This document shows positions 9,189-17,884 of a DNA stretch of 64,000 nucleotides, piece after piece (position 1 is the stretch's first letter; each line of letters begins with the position of its first letter). Location of the stretch: assembly GCA_017619355.1 (NCBI GenBank), contig JAFZSO010000003.1:1-64000 (forward strand). The letters run 5' to 3'. Origin of the DNA: Muribaculaceae bacterium. GTDB taxonomy: Bacteria > Bacteroidota > Bacteroidia > Bacteroidales > Muribaculaceae. The position numbers and the translations under genes were made by a program. The notes under the pieces were generated by a model that was not told the DNA's origin, made no database searches, and saw only the letters and a program-made list of their open reading frames with translations.

Positions 9189-11513
9189 TTATTCTAAATT
9201 AATTCTGAGTGTTGCGCCCAGCATTCGTTTGCGGCCTTGCTGGAGGAACTCGTGGCCTATCGACACGAAGCGGAAGGTGCTGAAACGGGTGTCGGTGAGG
9301 TTAGTGCCCCAGAGTTGCAGGGTGAAGTCCTTTGCCACCAGTGTGACATTGGCGCCGAGCAGGGCATAGAAGGGTTGGCTGAGGGTGTTGGCCTCGTCCC
9401 AATAGATTCGTCCAGTGCCGCTCACATTTGCACCCAGCAGCAGTTGTCGGCACCAGCGCGACTGCGGGTCGACATTGATGGTGTGCTGCGCTTCGAGCCA
9501 CAGGGTGTGCTCGGGCGAGTAGGGGACGAATTTGTTCTTGTAGTCGGCCTTGCCGTCGTTGTATTCCACAAATTTGGCGTTGGTGTAGCCATAGCTGGCA
9601 TTGAAAGTGGTGTGAGTCCACGGTTTGAAGGTGAGTCTCATCTCGGCGCCCCAACTGCGTGTCTTGCCGGCGTTGGTCATCACACGGCCCGTAGTGGTGC
9701 CATCGGGGAAAATGGTGAGCTGGCGGTCGCGGCAATCGAGGTAAAACACACTGGCCTGGCCCGAGAGTTTCTTGTCGGCAGTACTGAATACAGAGCCCAA
9801 CTCAAAATTCCAGGCTTTTTCAGGCTTGTAGCCCACAATCTGGTCGGCGCTATAGGCGGCACCGATGCCCATCATGCGCATGAGGCGCTGTTGCAGTACG
9901 TCGCTGAACATCTGGGTGTTAAATCCGCCAGCCTTGTAACCCTTGCTGATGTTGAGAAAGAGGTTGTTAAGCGAATTGAGATGATAGGTAACGGCGAATT
10001 TGGGAAGTATCTGCACAAAGTCGCGAGTCAGCTGGCCCTGGTCGTCGATGTCAATAGATTCGTGAGTATAGAGTGCCTGGGTCGCTTTTTCGATAATGTC
10101 GTAGCCAGTGTGGGTCTCGCTATGGTAGTCGAGACTCGTATGCTCGTAGTCGAGACGGATGCCGGCGGTGAGGGTGAAGTTGCCCAAGTGCAGTGACGAC
10201 TGGTGATAAGCGGCCAGTCCGTAGGTGGGGCAGGTGAAATCGCTGCCCAAGAGAAAGGAGCGCTCATTCCAGCTAATGGGGTAACTGGGAATGGCCTCGT
10301 TGCGATGCTGCTCAATGAGCTGGGCAATGCCGGTGTCCTTGAAGGTGACCGGTGCTTGCATCTTGTATCGCCTGTAAAAGCCGAAAATGCCTGCGAGCCA
10401 GTTGTAGGTGCCTTGCTCATGATTACGTATCACAAGGTCTTGCGTGACAGCGTGTTCCTTGCGGGCTTGGGTGAGTGTGAAATAGGGCAGTGGCGTGAAA
10501 TCCTGATCGAGCGTCATGTTGTCGTCGATGTACTGGTAACTGGTGAAACTCGACAGGTTGACGCTGCCCAGACGTTTCACGATGGTGAGACCGTCGAGGA
10601 TGGCGTTGCGGCGGTAGAAGCAGGTGTCGTTGTAACTGATTTCACCGGTTTCAATGAAACGGTAGGGGTAGCCGCCTTGCCTGCTTACCGAGAGCGAGAG
10701 CACATTGCTCATGAAAAGAGTGGGCGAGGACCACCATTCCAGTTTCACACGCCCTGAACCTTGGTGTTCCCAGTCGCATTTTTTACCGTTATACTCGTTG
10801 GTGAAAGCACCGTTGGTTGTGGTATAGTAAGCACTTGCCGAGAGTGCAAGCTGCTGGCCAAATTTGGCATAGTGGCTTAATCCCGCCTTGAGACTCGTGT
10901 ACGAGGCGCCTTCGAGCAAGATGCGTGTGCCCTGATAGTTGAATGGTGAGAGGGTGAACACATTCATCACACCGCCCATCGTATTGCGGCCGAAGAGGGT
11001 GCTCTGCGGCCCATGCAGCATTTCGAAACGGGCGATGTCGAGCAGGTCGAAGTCGTAGTTCTCCTTGCACAGGATAGGGATGTTGTCGATGGTGAGACCG
11101 ACGGCTGGCTGGTCGATGCGTGCCCCGATGCCTCTCACATAGATGGTGCTGGTCATGCGGCTGCCGTAGTCGGGTATGAACACATTGGGAATGGCATGGG
11201 TTACCGCTTTGGCACTCAACATGTTGTTAGCCTCAAGGGCAGACCGTGTGAAACTGGTGGTGGAGATGCCCTGATTGCTCAGGTCACGGCCTTGTTTCAC
11301 GGCGGTGACAGTTACCGGCCCAAGTTCGACAGAGGCTGTTGGACAAGTATGATTTATTACCCGTCTGGTGGTGGTGTCGGGTGCTAAGTTCTCTGATGTT
11401 TCTGAGAACTCTGAGGCTGCCGCCATGTGCAGCGGGAGCAAGCCAATGATGAATATTTTAAATAAATCTTTTATCACGAGTGCAAAATTATGATGAGTTT
11501 TTATTGTGTGCAA
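9189..11513 (-). CDS. TonB-dependent outer membrane receptor
   Basis: The gene encodes 774 residues from ATG at 11513. A TonB-box-like stretch (VELGPVTVTAVK, about residues 62-73) precedes the plug domain. The plug contains STIYVRGIGARIDQPAVGLT, then FEMLHGPQSTLFGRNTMGGV, a classic plug signature. The rest is a 22-strand-type barrel with many aromatic strand ends, such as ELGSVFSTADKKLSGQASVF and FNASYGYTNAKFVEY. There is no N-terminal carboxypeptidase-like domain and no SusD neighbour, so this resembles siderophore, haem or cobalamin receptors rather than SusC. The substrate is unknown. GTG at 11477 is an alternative start giving a compact signal peptide (IKDLFKIFIIGLLPLHMAAA); a candidate promoter lies between the two starts. 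A lipoprotein gene follows 31 bases downstream. Confidence 0.92.
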   Translation of the reverse strand: MHTIKTHHNFALVIKDLFKIFIIGLLPLHMAAASEFSETSENLAPDTTTRRVINHTCPTASVELGPVTVTAVKQGRDLSNQGISTTSFTRSALEANNMLSAKAVTHAIPNVFIPDYGSRMTSTIYVRGIGARIDQPAVGLTIDNIPILCKENYDFDLLDIARFEMLHGPQSTLFGRNTMGGVMNVFTLSPFNYQGTRILLEGASYTSLKAGLSHYAKFGQQLALSASAYYTTTNGAFTNEYNGKKCDWEHQGSGRVKLEWWSSPTLFMSNVLSLSVSRQGGYPYRFIETGEISYNDTCFYRRNAILDGLTIVKRLGSVNLSSFTSYQYIDDNMTLDQDFTPLPYFTLTQARKEHAVTQDLVIRNHEQGTYNWLAGIFGFYRRYKMQAPVTFKDTGIAQLIEQHRNEAIPSYPISWNERSFLLGSDFTCPTYGLAAYHQSSLHLGNFTLTAGIRLDYEHTSLDYHSETHTGYDIIEKATQALYTHESIDIDDQGQLTRDFVQILPKFAVTYHLNSLNNLFLNISKGYKAGGFNTQMFSDVLQQRLMRMMGIGAAYSADQIVGYKPEKAWNFELGSVFSTADKKLSGQASVFYLDCRDRQLTIFPDGTTTGRVMTNAGKTRSWGAEMRLTFKPWTHTTFNASYGYTNAKFVEYNDGKADYKNKFVPYSPEHTLWLEAQHTINVDPQSRWCRQLLLGANVSGTGRIYWDEANTLSQPFYALLGANVTLVAKDFTLQLWGTNLTDTRFSTFRFVSIGHEFLQQGRKRMLGATLRINLE
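11483..11513 (-). promoter_or_regulatory. Putative promoter of the TonB receptor
   Basis: On the minus strand TTG (11511-11513) is separated by 20 bases from TAATTTTG (11483-11490), fitting the Bacteroidetes -33/-7 pattern. If used, transcription would begin about 11480, leaving only the GTG at 11477 as a near-leaderless start, so either this promoter or the ATG at 11513 is wrong. Confidence 0.35.
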
Positions 11514-11542
11514 TCACTAAATGTGGTGATTTAATGGTGATT
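11512..11542. promoter_or_regulatory. Operator-like inverted and direct repeat in the divergent region
   Basis: AATCAC (11512-11517) and GTGATT (11526-11531) form an inverted repeat, and a further GTGATT follows at 11537-11542 as a direct repeat in the phrase GGTGATTTAATGGTGATT. It abuts the -33 of the receptor promoter and the -33 of the divergent BspA promoter, a position where a regulator could control both. Confidence 0.35.
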
Positions 11543-11544
11543 TT

Positions 11545-11575
11545 TTTGATTATTTCTAATTTTTTATTAAATTTG
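11545..11575 (+). promoter_or_regulatory. Promoter of the BspA-like operon
   Basis: TTTG (11545-11548), 19 bases, then TAAATTTG (11568-11575): both elements and the spacing match the Bacteroidetes housekeeping consensus. The start codon is 37 bases downstream. Confidence 0.7.
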
Positions 11576-11612
11576 TGAATTGAATCGATAATAATCAAAA
11601 AAAACTAATAAT

Positions 11613-14600
11613 ATGAAAAATAAAGTAATACTAACAGTAGTTTGCGCTCTGATGGGGGCGCTCAGTTCCTTGGCAGGAATACGCCCTTATGCGGTTTATA
11701 CTTCAAGCGACAAAACGCTCACTTTCTATTATGGTGAGTATTCACCCGGTTATGATGTGTTCATTATGAATTCGGGAAATGATACACCGGCATGGTACTA
11801 TAAAGGCATTAGCGACAAGGTTGACCGCGTAGTGTTTGACCCATCGTTTGCTGATGCACGAGTCACGACTACCTGCGCATGGTTTACCCGGATGACAAAC
11901 CTCACTTCTATTGAAGGACTTGAGTATTTAAATACCGAGAATGTGACCAATATGTATGCCATGTTTGCATATTGTACCAAGCTGACGACCCTGGATTTGA
12001 GCAGTTTTGACACCCGGAATGTTATTGTGATGACATATATGTTTTACGGCGCTGAAGCCTTGACCAGTCTTAACTTGAGCGGATTCAATACCAACGAGGT
12101 TGAACGCACTGACCAGATGTTTTATGGATGTCAGTCTTTGACTAACTTGGATTTGAGCAATTTCAACATGGAAGAAGTTACAACCTTTGAATCTATGTTT
12201 GCTAATTGCAGTTCCCTGACCAACCTGAACTTGAACAGTTTCAATACTAAAAATGCGAAAAACTTGAATGGGATGTTTAAGGGGTGCAGATCATTGACAA
12301 ACTTGAATCTTAACGGATTTAATACTGGAAAGGTGAAGTCGATGGATTCCATGTTCAATGGTTGTATCAACCTGATATCAATTTTCGTGAGTGACCAATG
12401 GAGCACAGCAAGTGTGCAAAGTTCTGATGAAATGTTTTATAATTGTACCAAACTTAAAGGTGGCGCAGGTACTACCTACGATGCCAGCCATGTGGATGCC
12501 TCTTATGCACATGTTGACGGCGGCACCAGCAATCCAGGCTATCTGACCGGGATACAGCCCGCTGTGGTCTATGATGCTAGCAGCAAGACGCTCACATTCT
12601 ATTATGATGGTATGGCACACAGTGGCGATGCGGGGCTGATTCCTTCAAGCAACACCACTCAGCCGTGGTGGTCGCAAGACAGCAATATCAGCGCCAATGT
12701 ACAGAAGGTGGTGTTTGATCCGTCGTTCTCCCGTTACCATCCTACCAGTGGCTTCTATTGGTTTGCCAACATGGCCAATCTCACGACTATCGAAGGCATA
12801 GAAAACCTCAATACCGACGAGATGGTGAATATGCAGAACATGTTCCGCAACTGCAGCAAACTCACCAGCCTTAACCTGCAATACTTCAACACCGTGAAGG
12901 TGACCAGCATGTACTGCATGTTTATGGGCTGCAGCAGTCTCGCCAGTCTTGACTTGGGCAGTTTCAGTACCTCTGCTGTCACGCACATGGAATATATGTT
13001 TTATGGATGCATTAATCTTACCACTATTAATCTGGCCGGTTTCAATACCTTAAATGTAACGAGCATGCTCGACATGTTCAGTAACTGCAACAAACTCACC
13101 ACCCTAGACCTGAGCAATTTCAACACCAGCAAGGTGACCGATATGGCCGGCATGTTCAGTGGCTGTTCGGCTCTTACTACAATCCTTGTCGGTGAAGGGT
13201 GGAGTACGGCAGCCGTGACGGAATCGAACTCTATGTTCCGCAACTGCACTAAGCTAGTGGGCGGCCAAGGCACCACTTATGATGCCAGCCACATCGACAA
13301 AACCTACGCTCGCGTTGACGGCGGTATCAGCAATCCGGGTTATCTCACAGCCGGCAACAGGGGTTATGCCATGTGGGATGCCTCACAAAAGAGGCTCACT
13401 TTCTATTTTGATAACCTCTATGACGAACGAAGTAATCCAATTTTCTTCATCAATAAGGGTGAGACAACTCCTGGATGGCATCAAGCTGAAATCTTTTATG
13501 ATGTGAATTGGGTGATGTTTGACACCTCGTTTGCCAATGCTCGCCCCACCAGTTGCTACCGTTGGTTTAGTGGAATGTGGGATCTTTATTCTATTATCGG
13601 TATTGAGAATCTCAATACCAGTGAGGTGACCACTATGAGTGAAATGTTTTATGATTGCCACGACCTAACCAGCCTTGACTTGAGCAACTTTGACACGAGT
13701 AAATTGAGAAGCACTTTCAAAATGTTCTCTGAATGTAACAATCTTGTCACCATTGTAGTGAGTGACAAATGGAATGTAAAAAATGTATCAAATTCATTCG
13801 ACATGTTCTACGACTGCAATAGTATTTTGGGCTGCAAAGGCACCGTTTACGATCCAGCGAATACTGTAAAGACTTATGCGCGCATCGATGAGGGACCGGA
13901 CAGACCTGGCTATCTGAGCGATGCGAAACCACGCGGCTTCAAGTACAATGGCATCTGGTATGACAATAGTAATGGCTCTGAAGTGTCGATTATTCCCCCG
14001 CAGCATTTCGACCATTATACGGGCGAAGTTGTCATTCCCTCAAAGTTTACATTTAAACGTAACAACTATACGCCGCATCTTGTGGAGGCAGGTGCTTTCA
14101 CGGGCAGCGATGTAACGAGTGTCGATTTGCCAAGCTCAGTGGTTGTGATCGAGTCGGGTGCTTTCACTGATGCCTCCAAGCTCAAAACACTCGTCATCAG
14201 ATACCCTGGCAATCCCGCTTATGCGGTGTACGGACAGGACTTCGCAGGTGGCAACGCCAATGGCTTTGCCTGCTATGTGAAGAACTCGTTCCTCACGAAA
14301 TATGAGGAAACCTATGTCAATATCAATTTTGCCCCGTGGGTGCAGATTTCAGAGACCTACTATACCGAACTGAAACCTTACCGCCCCTTCTCTTGCAAGT
14401 ATAAGACCAAGCTGCCCGCAGGTCTCGAGGCCTACTATGTGAAGAGTTATGACAACAGCACGCGCACGGCAACGGCAACTAAGGTGACAGGGGTGTTGCC
14501 CGCCAACACGGGCCTGCTGCTCAAGGGCAGCGAGTGCAAGATTTACCTGATGGAGAAGACGGGCGACAATGCCATCACCATTACGAGCAACATGCTCAAG

Positions 14601-14969
14601 CCTCGCTTGTCGACCGACCAGCCCTGGAACCAGCAGGACAACAACGCCTATTTCTTCTTCAATGTTGGGGAAATGAACTGGGGACCGACAGTGAACATAT
14701 CGCAGGGCGAATCCTACCTGTGCATTCCTAAGAGCCAGCTGGGTAGCGACTTGACCTCACCCATCAATCTTGACATAGAAGGCGGTACCGGTCTCAAGGG
14801 TGATGTTAACGGCGACGGCAAGGTGAATGTGAGCGATGTGACGGCCCTGGTGAACATGATTCTGGGCGTGATCCCGAAGGACGAGGTCCGTGGCGACGTG
14901 AATGGCGACGGCAAGATTAATGTGAGCGATGTGACAGCACTGATCAATATCATCCTGGGCGTCAACTGA
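11613..14969 (+). CDS. BspA-like leucine-rich-repeat surface protein with dockerin-like C-terminus
   Basis: The gene encodes 1118 residues. A signal peptide (to about residue 22, VCALMGALSSLAG) is followed by three repeats of one module: a short AVYTSSDKTLTFYYG strand unit, then DUF285-type leucine-rich repeats (units such as LTSLDLSNFDTSKL alternating with MFxGC). Modules begin near residues 26, 315 and 583. A further LRR_5-like segment (about 790-880, with VEAGAFTGSDVTSVDLPSS) and a beta-rich domain follow. Residues 1063-1118 contain two copies of GDVNGDGKxNVSDVTALxNxI, calcium-binding EF-hand loops like type I dockerin. BspA-type proteins bind host or microbial surface ligands. No type IX sorting domain is seen. 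It lies 19 bases before a shorter paralog. Confidence 0.9.
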   Translation: MKNKVILTVVCALMGALSSLAGIRPYAVYTSSDKTLTFYYGEYSPGYDVFIMNSGNDTPAWYYKGISDKVDRVVFDPSFADARVTTTCAWFTRMTNLTSIEGLEYLNTENVTNMYAMFAYCTKLTTLDLSSFDTRNVIVMTYMFYGAEALTSLNLSGFNTNEVERTDQMFYGCQSLTNLDLSNFNMEEVTTFESMFANCSSLTNLNLNSFNTKNAKNLNGMFKGCRSLTNLNLNGFNTGKVKSMDSMFNGCINLISIFVSDQWSTASVQSSDEMFYNCTKLKGGAGTTYDASHVDASYAHVDGGTSNPGYLTGIQPAVVYDASSKTLTFYYDGMAHSGDAGLIPSSNTTQPWWSQDSNISANVQKVVFDPSFSRYHPTSGFYWFANMANLTTIEGIENLNTDEMVNMQNMFRNCSKLTSLNLQYFNTVKVTSMYCMFMGCSSLASLDLGSFSTSAVTHMEYMFYGCINLTTINLAGFNTLNVTSMLDMFSNCNKLTTLDLSNFNTSKVTDMAGMFSGCSALTTILVGEGWSTAAVTESNSMFRNCTKLVGGQGTTYDASHIDKTYARVDGGISNPGYLTAGNRGYAMWDASQKRLTFYFDNLYDERSNPIFFINKGETTPGWHQAEIFYDVNWVMFDTSFANARPTSCYRWFSGMWDLYSIIGIENLNTSEVTTMSEMFYDCHDLTSLDLSNFDTSKLRSTFKMFSECNNLVTIVVSDKWNVKNVSNSFDMFYDCNSILGCKGTVYDPANTVKTYARIDEGPDRPGYLSDAKPRGFKYNGIWYDNSNGSEVSIIPPQHFDHYTGEVVIPSKFTFKRNNYTPHLVEAGAFTGSDVTSVDLPSSVVVIESGAFTDASKLKTLVIRYPGNPAYAVYGQDFAGGNANGFACYVKNSFLTKYEETYVNINFAPWVQISETYYTELKPYRPFSCKYKTKLPAGLEAYYVKSYDNSTRTATATKVTGVLPANTGLLLKGSECKIYLMEKTGDNAITITSNMLKPRLSTDQPWNQQDNNAYFFFNVGEMNWGPTVNISQGESYLCIPKSQLGSDLTSPINLDIEGGTGLKGDVNGDGKVNVSDVTALVNMILGVIPKDEVRGDVNGDGKINVSDVTALINIILGVN
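14835..14964 (+). repeat. 130-base near-perfect repeat, copy 1 (dockerin-coding 3' end)
   Basis: By eye this stretch is identical to 17356-17485 at the end of the next gene, covering the end of the first dockerin repeat and all of the second. The upstream LRR coding DNA of the two genes is clearly diverged, so the identity suggests gene conversion. Confidence 0.8.
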
Positions 14970-14988
14970 TACAATAAAACATAGAACA

Positions 14989-17490
14989 ATGAGAAGACTT
15001 TTTGCATTATTGGTGACGATGGCGGCCGGCGTGGCAGCGTGGGCAGCCGAGGGTTATGCGGTGTACACCTCCAGTAACTCGACTCTCACCTTCTACTACG
15101 GCACCATGCCGAGCTCGAGCCATTTCAAACTTGAAAATGTGACTGTGGGGCCGATTCCTTCAAACAACACCACTCAGCCGTGGTGGTCGTCGGACAGTGA
15201 AATCGGACCCAATGTGCGGAAGGTGATGTTCGATCCGTCGTTCTCCCGTTGTCATCCTACCAGTGGCTACTGCTGGTTCTACGGCATGAGCAAACTCACA
15301 AGTATTGAAGGCATCGAAAACCTCAATACCGACCAGATGGTGAACATGGACGGCATGTTCCGCAACTGCAGCAAACTCACCAGTCTTGACCTGAGTCACT
15401 TCAATACCGAGAAGGTGACCATTATGTATGGCATGTTTATGGGCTGCAGCGGCCTCACCAGTCTTGACCTTAGCAGTTTCAACACCTCAGCTGTCGAGCG
15501 CATGGATTATATGTTCTATGGTTGCACTAATCTTGCTACAATTAATCTGACCGGTTTCATCGCCCGGAATGCGACGGGCATGCTCAACATGTTCAGCAAC
15601 TGCAGCAATCTCACCTCGCTGGATCTGAGCAGTTTCAGCACTTCGAAAGTGACCGATATGGCCGCCATGTTCAACGGTTGTTCGGCACTTACAACCATCT
15701 ATGCCGGTGATGGGTGGACCACAGCTGCCGTGACGGAATCAGGCAATATGTTCCGCAACTGCACCAACCTGGTGGGAGGCAAAGGCACCACCTTTGATGC
15801 CAACCACATCGACAAATCCTACGCTCGCGTTGACGGCGGCACCAGTAGCCCGGGCTATCTCACAGCTGGCAGCAAGGCTTATGCCATGTGGAATGCCTCG
15901 CAAAAAAGGCTCACATTCTATTACGACAAACTCTATAACGACCGTAATTACCCCGTTTATTACTTAAATACAGGAAATGAAGACCCTGGTTGGATAACTG
16001 ATGGAGTATGCGGCAATGTGCGTTATGTGATGTTTGATGCCTCGTTTGCCGATGCTCGCCCCACCAGCTGCTACCGTTGGTTCGATGGAATGTCAGATAT
16101 GTATTCCACCGTAGGCCTCGAGTATCTCAATACCAGTGAGGTGACCAACATGAGGAAAATGTTTGCAGGATGTGCTAAACTTTCGATACTCATCTTAAGC
16201 CGCTTCAACACGGCGAAAGTGACCGACATGAGCCATATGTTCAATAATTGCTCTCAGCTTGTGACTATAGTGGTGGGCGACCAATGGAATATTGATAGAG
16301 TGTCAAATTCACAATACATGTTTGCGGGCTGCAATAGTATTTTGGGATGCAAAGGCACAGTTTACAATTCGGCGAATGTTACAAAGGCTTATGCACACAT
16401 CGACGAGGGCGCCAGCAACCCTGGCTATCTGAGCGATGCGAAGCCTCGCGGTTTCAGGTACAATGGCATCTGGTATGACAACAGTAATGGCTCGGAAGTG
16501 TCGATCATTCCTCCTCAGCATTACGATCATTATGCAGGCGAAGTTGTCATTCCCTCGCAATTTACATTCCATGGTAATAACTATACACCGCATCTTGTGG
16601 AGTCGGGAACTTTCACGGGCAGCGGTGTGACTCGTGTTGACTTGCCCGGAACGGTGTCGGTGATCGAGTCGGGGGCTTTCACTGGTGCCACCAGCCTCAA
16701 GACGCTCGTCATAGGGTGGGGCTACTCGCCCTCTTATGCTCAAATAGGACAGGGCTTTGCCGGCGGCAACGCCACGGGCTTCACCTGCTATGTGAAGCAC
16801 ACATTCCTCTCGAAATATGAGGAAATGCATCCTAACGCCTATTTCTTTGCACCATGGGTGCAGATTTCAGAGACCTACTATCCCGAGTTGAGGCCTTACC
16901 GTCCCTTCTCGTGCAAGTACAATGTCGAACTGCCCGAGGGCCTTGAGGCCTACTATGTGAAGGGCTACGACAGCAGCACGCGCACGGCAAAGACGCAGAA
17001 GGTGACAGGCGCACTGCCCTCCAACACAGGCTTCTTGCTGAAGGGCAGCGAGTGCAAGATTTACCTGCTGGGACTGAATGGTGAAAATATTCCCCCCATC
17101 ACGGGTAACATGCTCAAGCCTCGCTTGTCGACCGACCAGCCTTGGAATCAGTCGGACGGCAACTCCTACTTCTTCTTCAATGTGGGGGACATAATGTGGA
17201 TGTCGACAGTGAACATATCGCAGGGCGAATCCTACCTGTGCATTCCCAATAGCCAGCTGGGCAGCGACCTGACCTCGCCCATCTATCTCGACCTTGAGGG
17301 CGGTGGTACTAGCCAAAATGGCGATGTGAATGGCGACGGCGATGTGAATGTGAGTGATGTGACGGCCCTGGTGAACATGATTCTGGGCGTGATCCCGAAG
17401 GACGAGGTCCGTGGCGACGTGAATGGCGACGGCAAGATTAATGTGAGCGATGTGACAGCACTGATCAATATCATCCTGGGCGTCATTTGA
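14989..17490 (+). CDS. BspA-like leucine-rich-repeat surface protein with dockerin-like C-terminus (shorter paralog)
   Basis: The gene encodes 833 residues. It has a signal peptide (LLVTMAAGVAAWAAEG) and two DUF285 leucine-rich-repeat modules beginning near residues 22 and 300, rather than three as in the upstream paralog. The cap (AKPRGFRYNGIWYDNSNGSE onward), the beta-rich domain and two dockerin-like repeats (about 777-833) match the paralog closely. Repeat units such as LTSLDLSSFNTSAVERMDYM recur with 23-24-residue spacing. It starts 19 bases after the first gene, so the pair is probably one transcript. The family mediates adhesion or aggregation in oral Bacteroidales; the ligand here is unknown. 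Loss or gain of one module relative to the neighbour points to recombination between repeats. Confidence 0.9.
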   Translation: MRRLFALLVTMAAGVAAWAAEGYAVYTSSNSTLTFYYGTMPSSSHFKLENVTVGPIPSNNTTQPWWSSDSEIGPNVRKVMFDPSFSRCHPTSGYCWFYGMSKLTSIEGIENLNTDQMVNMDGMFRNCSKLTSLDLSHFNTEKVTIMYGMFMGCSGLTSLDLSSFNTSAVERMDYMFYGCTNLATINLTGFIARNATGMLNMFSNCSNLTSLDLSSFSTSKVTDMAAMFNGCSALTTIYAGDGWTTAAVTESGNMFRNCTNLVGGKGTTFDANHIDKSYARVDGGTSSPGYLTAGSKAYAMWNASQKRLTFYYDKLYNDRNYPVYYLNTGNEDPGWITDGVCGNVRYVMFDASFADARPTSCYRWFDGMSDMYSTVGLEYLNTSEVTNMRKMFAGCAKLSILILSRFNTAKVTDMSHMFNNCSQLVTIVVGDQWNIDRVSNSQYMFAGCNSILGCKGTVYNSANVTKAYAHIDEGASNPGYLSDAKPRGFRYNGIWYDNSNGSEVSIIPPQHYDHYAGEVVIPSQFTFHGNNYTPHLVESGTFTGSGVTRVDLPGTVSVIESGAFTGATSLKTLVIGWGYSPSYAQIGQGFAGGNATGFTCYVKHTFLSKYEEMHPNAYFFAPWVQISETYYPELRPYRPFSCKYNVELPEGLEAYYVKGYDSSTRTAKTQKVTGALPSNTGFLLKGSECKIYLLGLNGENIPPITGNMLKPRLSTDQPWNQSDGNSYFFFNVGDIMWMSTVNISQGESYLCIPNSQLGSDLTSPIYLDLEGGGTSQNGDVNGDGDVNVSDVTALVNMILGVIPKDEVRGDVNGDGKINVSDVTALINIILGVI
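17356..17485 (+). repeat. 130-base near-perfect repeat, copy 2
   Basis: Second copy of the stretch at 14835-14964, ending three bases before the stop triplet; the genes diverge again in their last coding codon (AAC versus ATT after GTC). Confidence 0.8.
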
Positions 17491-17500
17491 TGTCCAGGAT

Positions 17501-17580
17501 GATTAGGGATTAGAGATGAGAGATTAGAGATTAGAGATGAGGGAATAGCTCGGAGAACTCCGAGATCTCAGAGCTCTCAG
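17501..17580 (+). repeat. Intergenic short tandem and palindromic repeats
   Basis: Tandem GATTAGAGAT-type units fill 17501-17541. They are followed by a chain of small palindromes: CTCGGAG/CTCCGAG (17549-17564), GAGATCTC (17562-17569) and GAGCTC (17571-17576). The 394 bases between the second BspA gene and nuoA contain no convincing gene: this repeat, a terminator, a promoter and a structured leader account for most of it. Confidence 0.7.
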
Positions 17581-17621
17581 AGAAACCTGACAACTGAGAA
17601 CTGAAGATTAAGATAGAGAAG

Positions 17622-17660
17622 CATGGCGGCGCCGGTTGGGTGTCGCCATGTGTTTGTTGT
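17622..17660 (+). terminator. Probable terminator of the BspA operon
   Basis: CATGGCGGCGCC (17622-17633) pairs with GGTGTCGCCATG (17639-17650) through 12 base pairs including two G-U pairs, with a five-base loop. The following TGTTTGTTG is only moderately T-rich, so efficiency is uncertain. Confidence 0.55.
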
Positions 17661-17747
17661 GCTGAGTAACACAGGGTGCAAGTGATGTGGTTTTTGAGAT
17701 GTTGATAAATTCCTTAAAAATGATTTTCTATAATATAAAATAATTAT

Positions 17748-17755
17748 TATATTTG
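17748..17755 (+). promoter_or_regulatory. Putative -7 box for the nuo-atp operon
   Basis: TATATTTG matches TAnnTTTG. The -33 position reads TTTT rather than TTTG. Transcription from here would begin about 17762 and give a leader of about 120 bases. Confidence 0.5.
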
Positions 17756-17769
17756 CAGAACAAAACTGG

Positions 17770-17823
17770 CACCTTACCGTGCTCAGGCGCCTTGATGGTG
17801 CTTGAGTGCCTGGTAGTAAGGTG
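17770..17823 (+). promoter_or_regulatory. Long hairpin in the nuoA leader
   Basis: CACCTTAC (17770-17777) and GTAAGGTG (17816-17823) pair perfectly. Inside, CAGGCGCC pairs with GGTGCTTG around a five-base loop. The hairpin would sit almost at the 5' end of the transcript. There is no T-run after it, so it is more likely a stability or regulatory element than a terminator. Confidence 0.5.
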
Positions 17824-17884
17824 TTTGAGTTGCTTAATATGATTCAGGTGATAAGAAATTTATAAAACAGCATATTTTAAACTT

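Noticed and set aside
9237..10196. 319-residue plus-strand frame inside the TonB receptor gene
   Set aside because: Antisense shadow of the barrel-coding region, with no family resemblance.
9189..11513. SusC/SusD-type polysaccharide utilisation locus
   Set aside because: The receptor lacks the N-terminal carboxypeptidase-like domain, and no SusD or glycoside hydrolase lies nearby.
11900..13200. Regular DNA repeats resembling a repeat array
   Set aside because: The periodicity is that of leucine-rich-repeat codons inside an open reading frame, with diverged units and no spacer structure, so it is not a CRISPR array.
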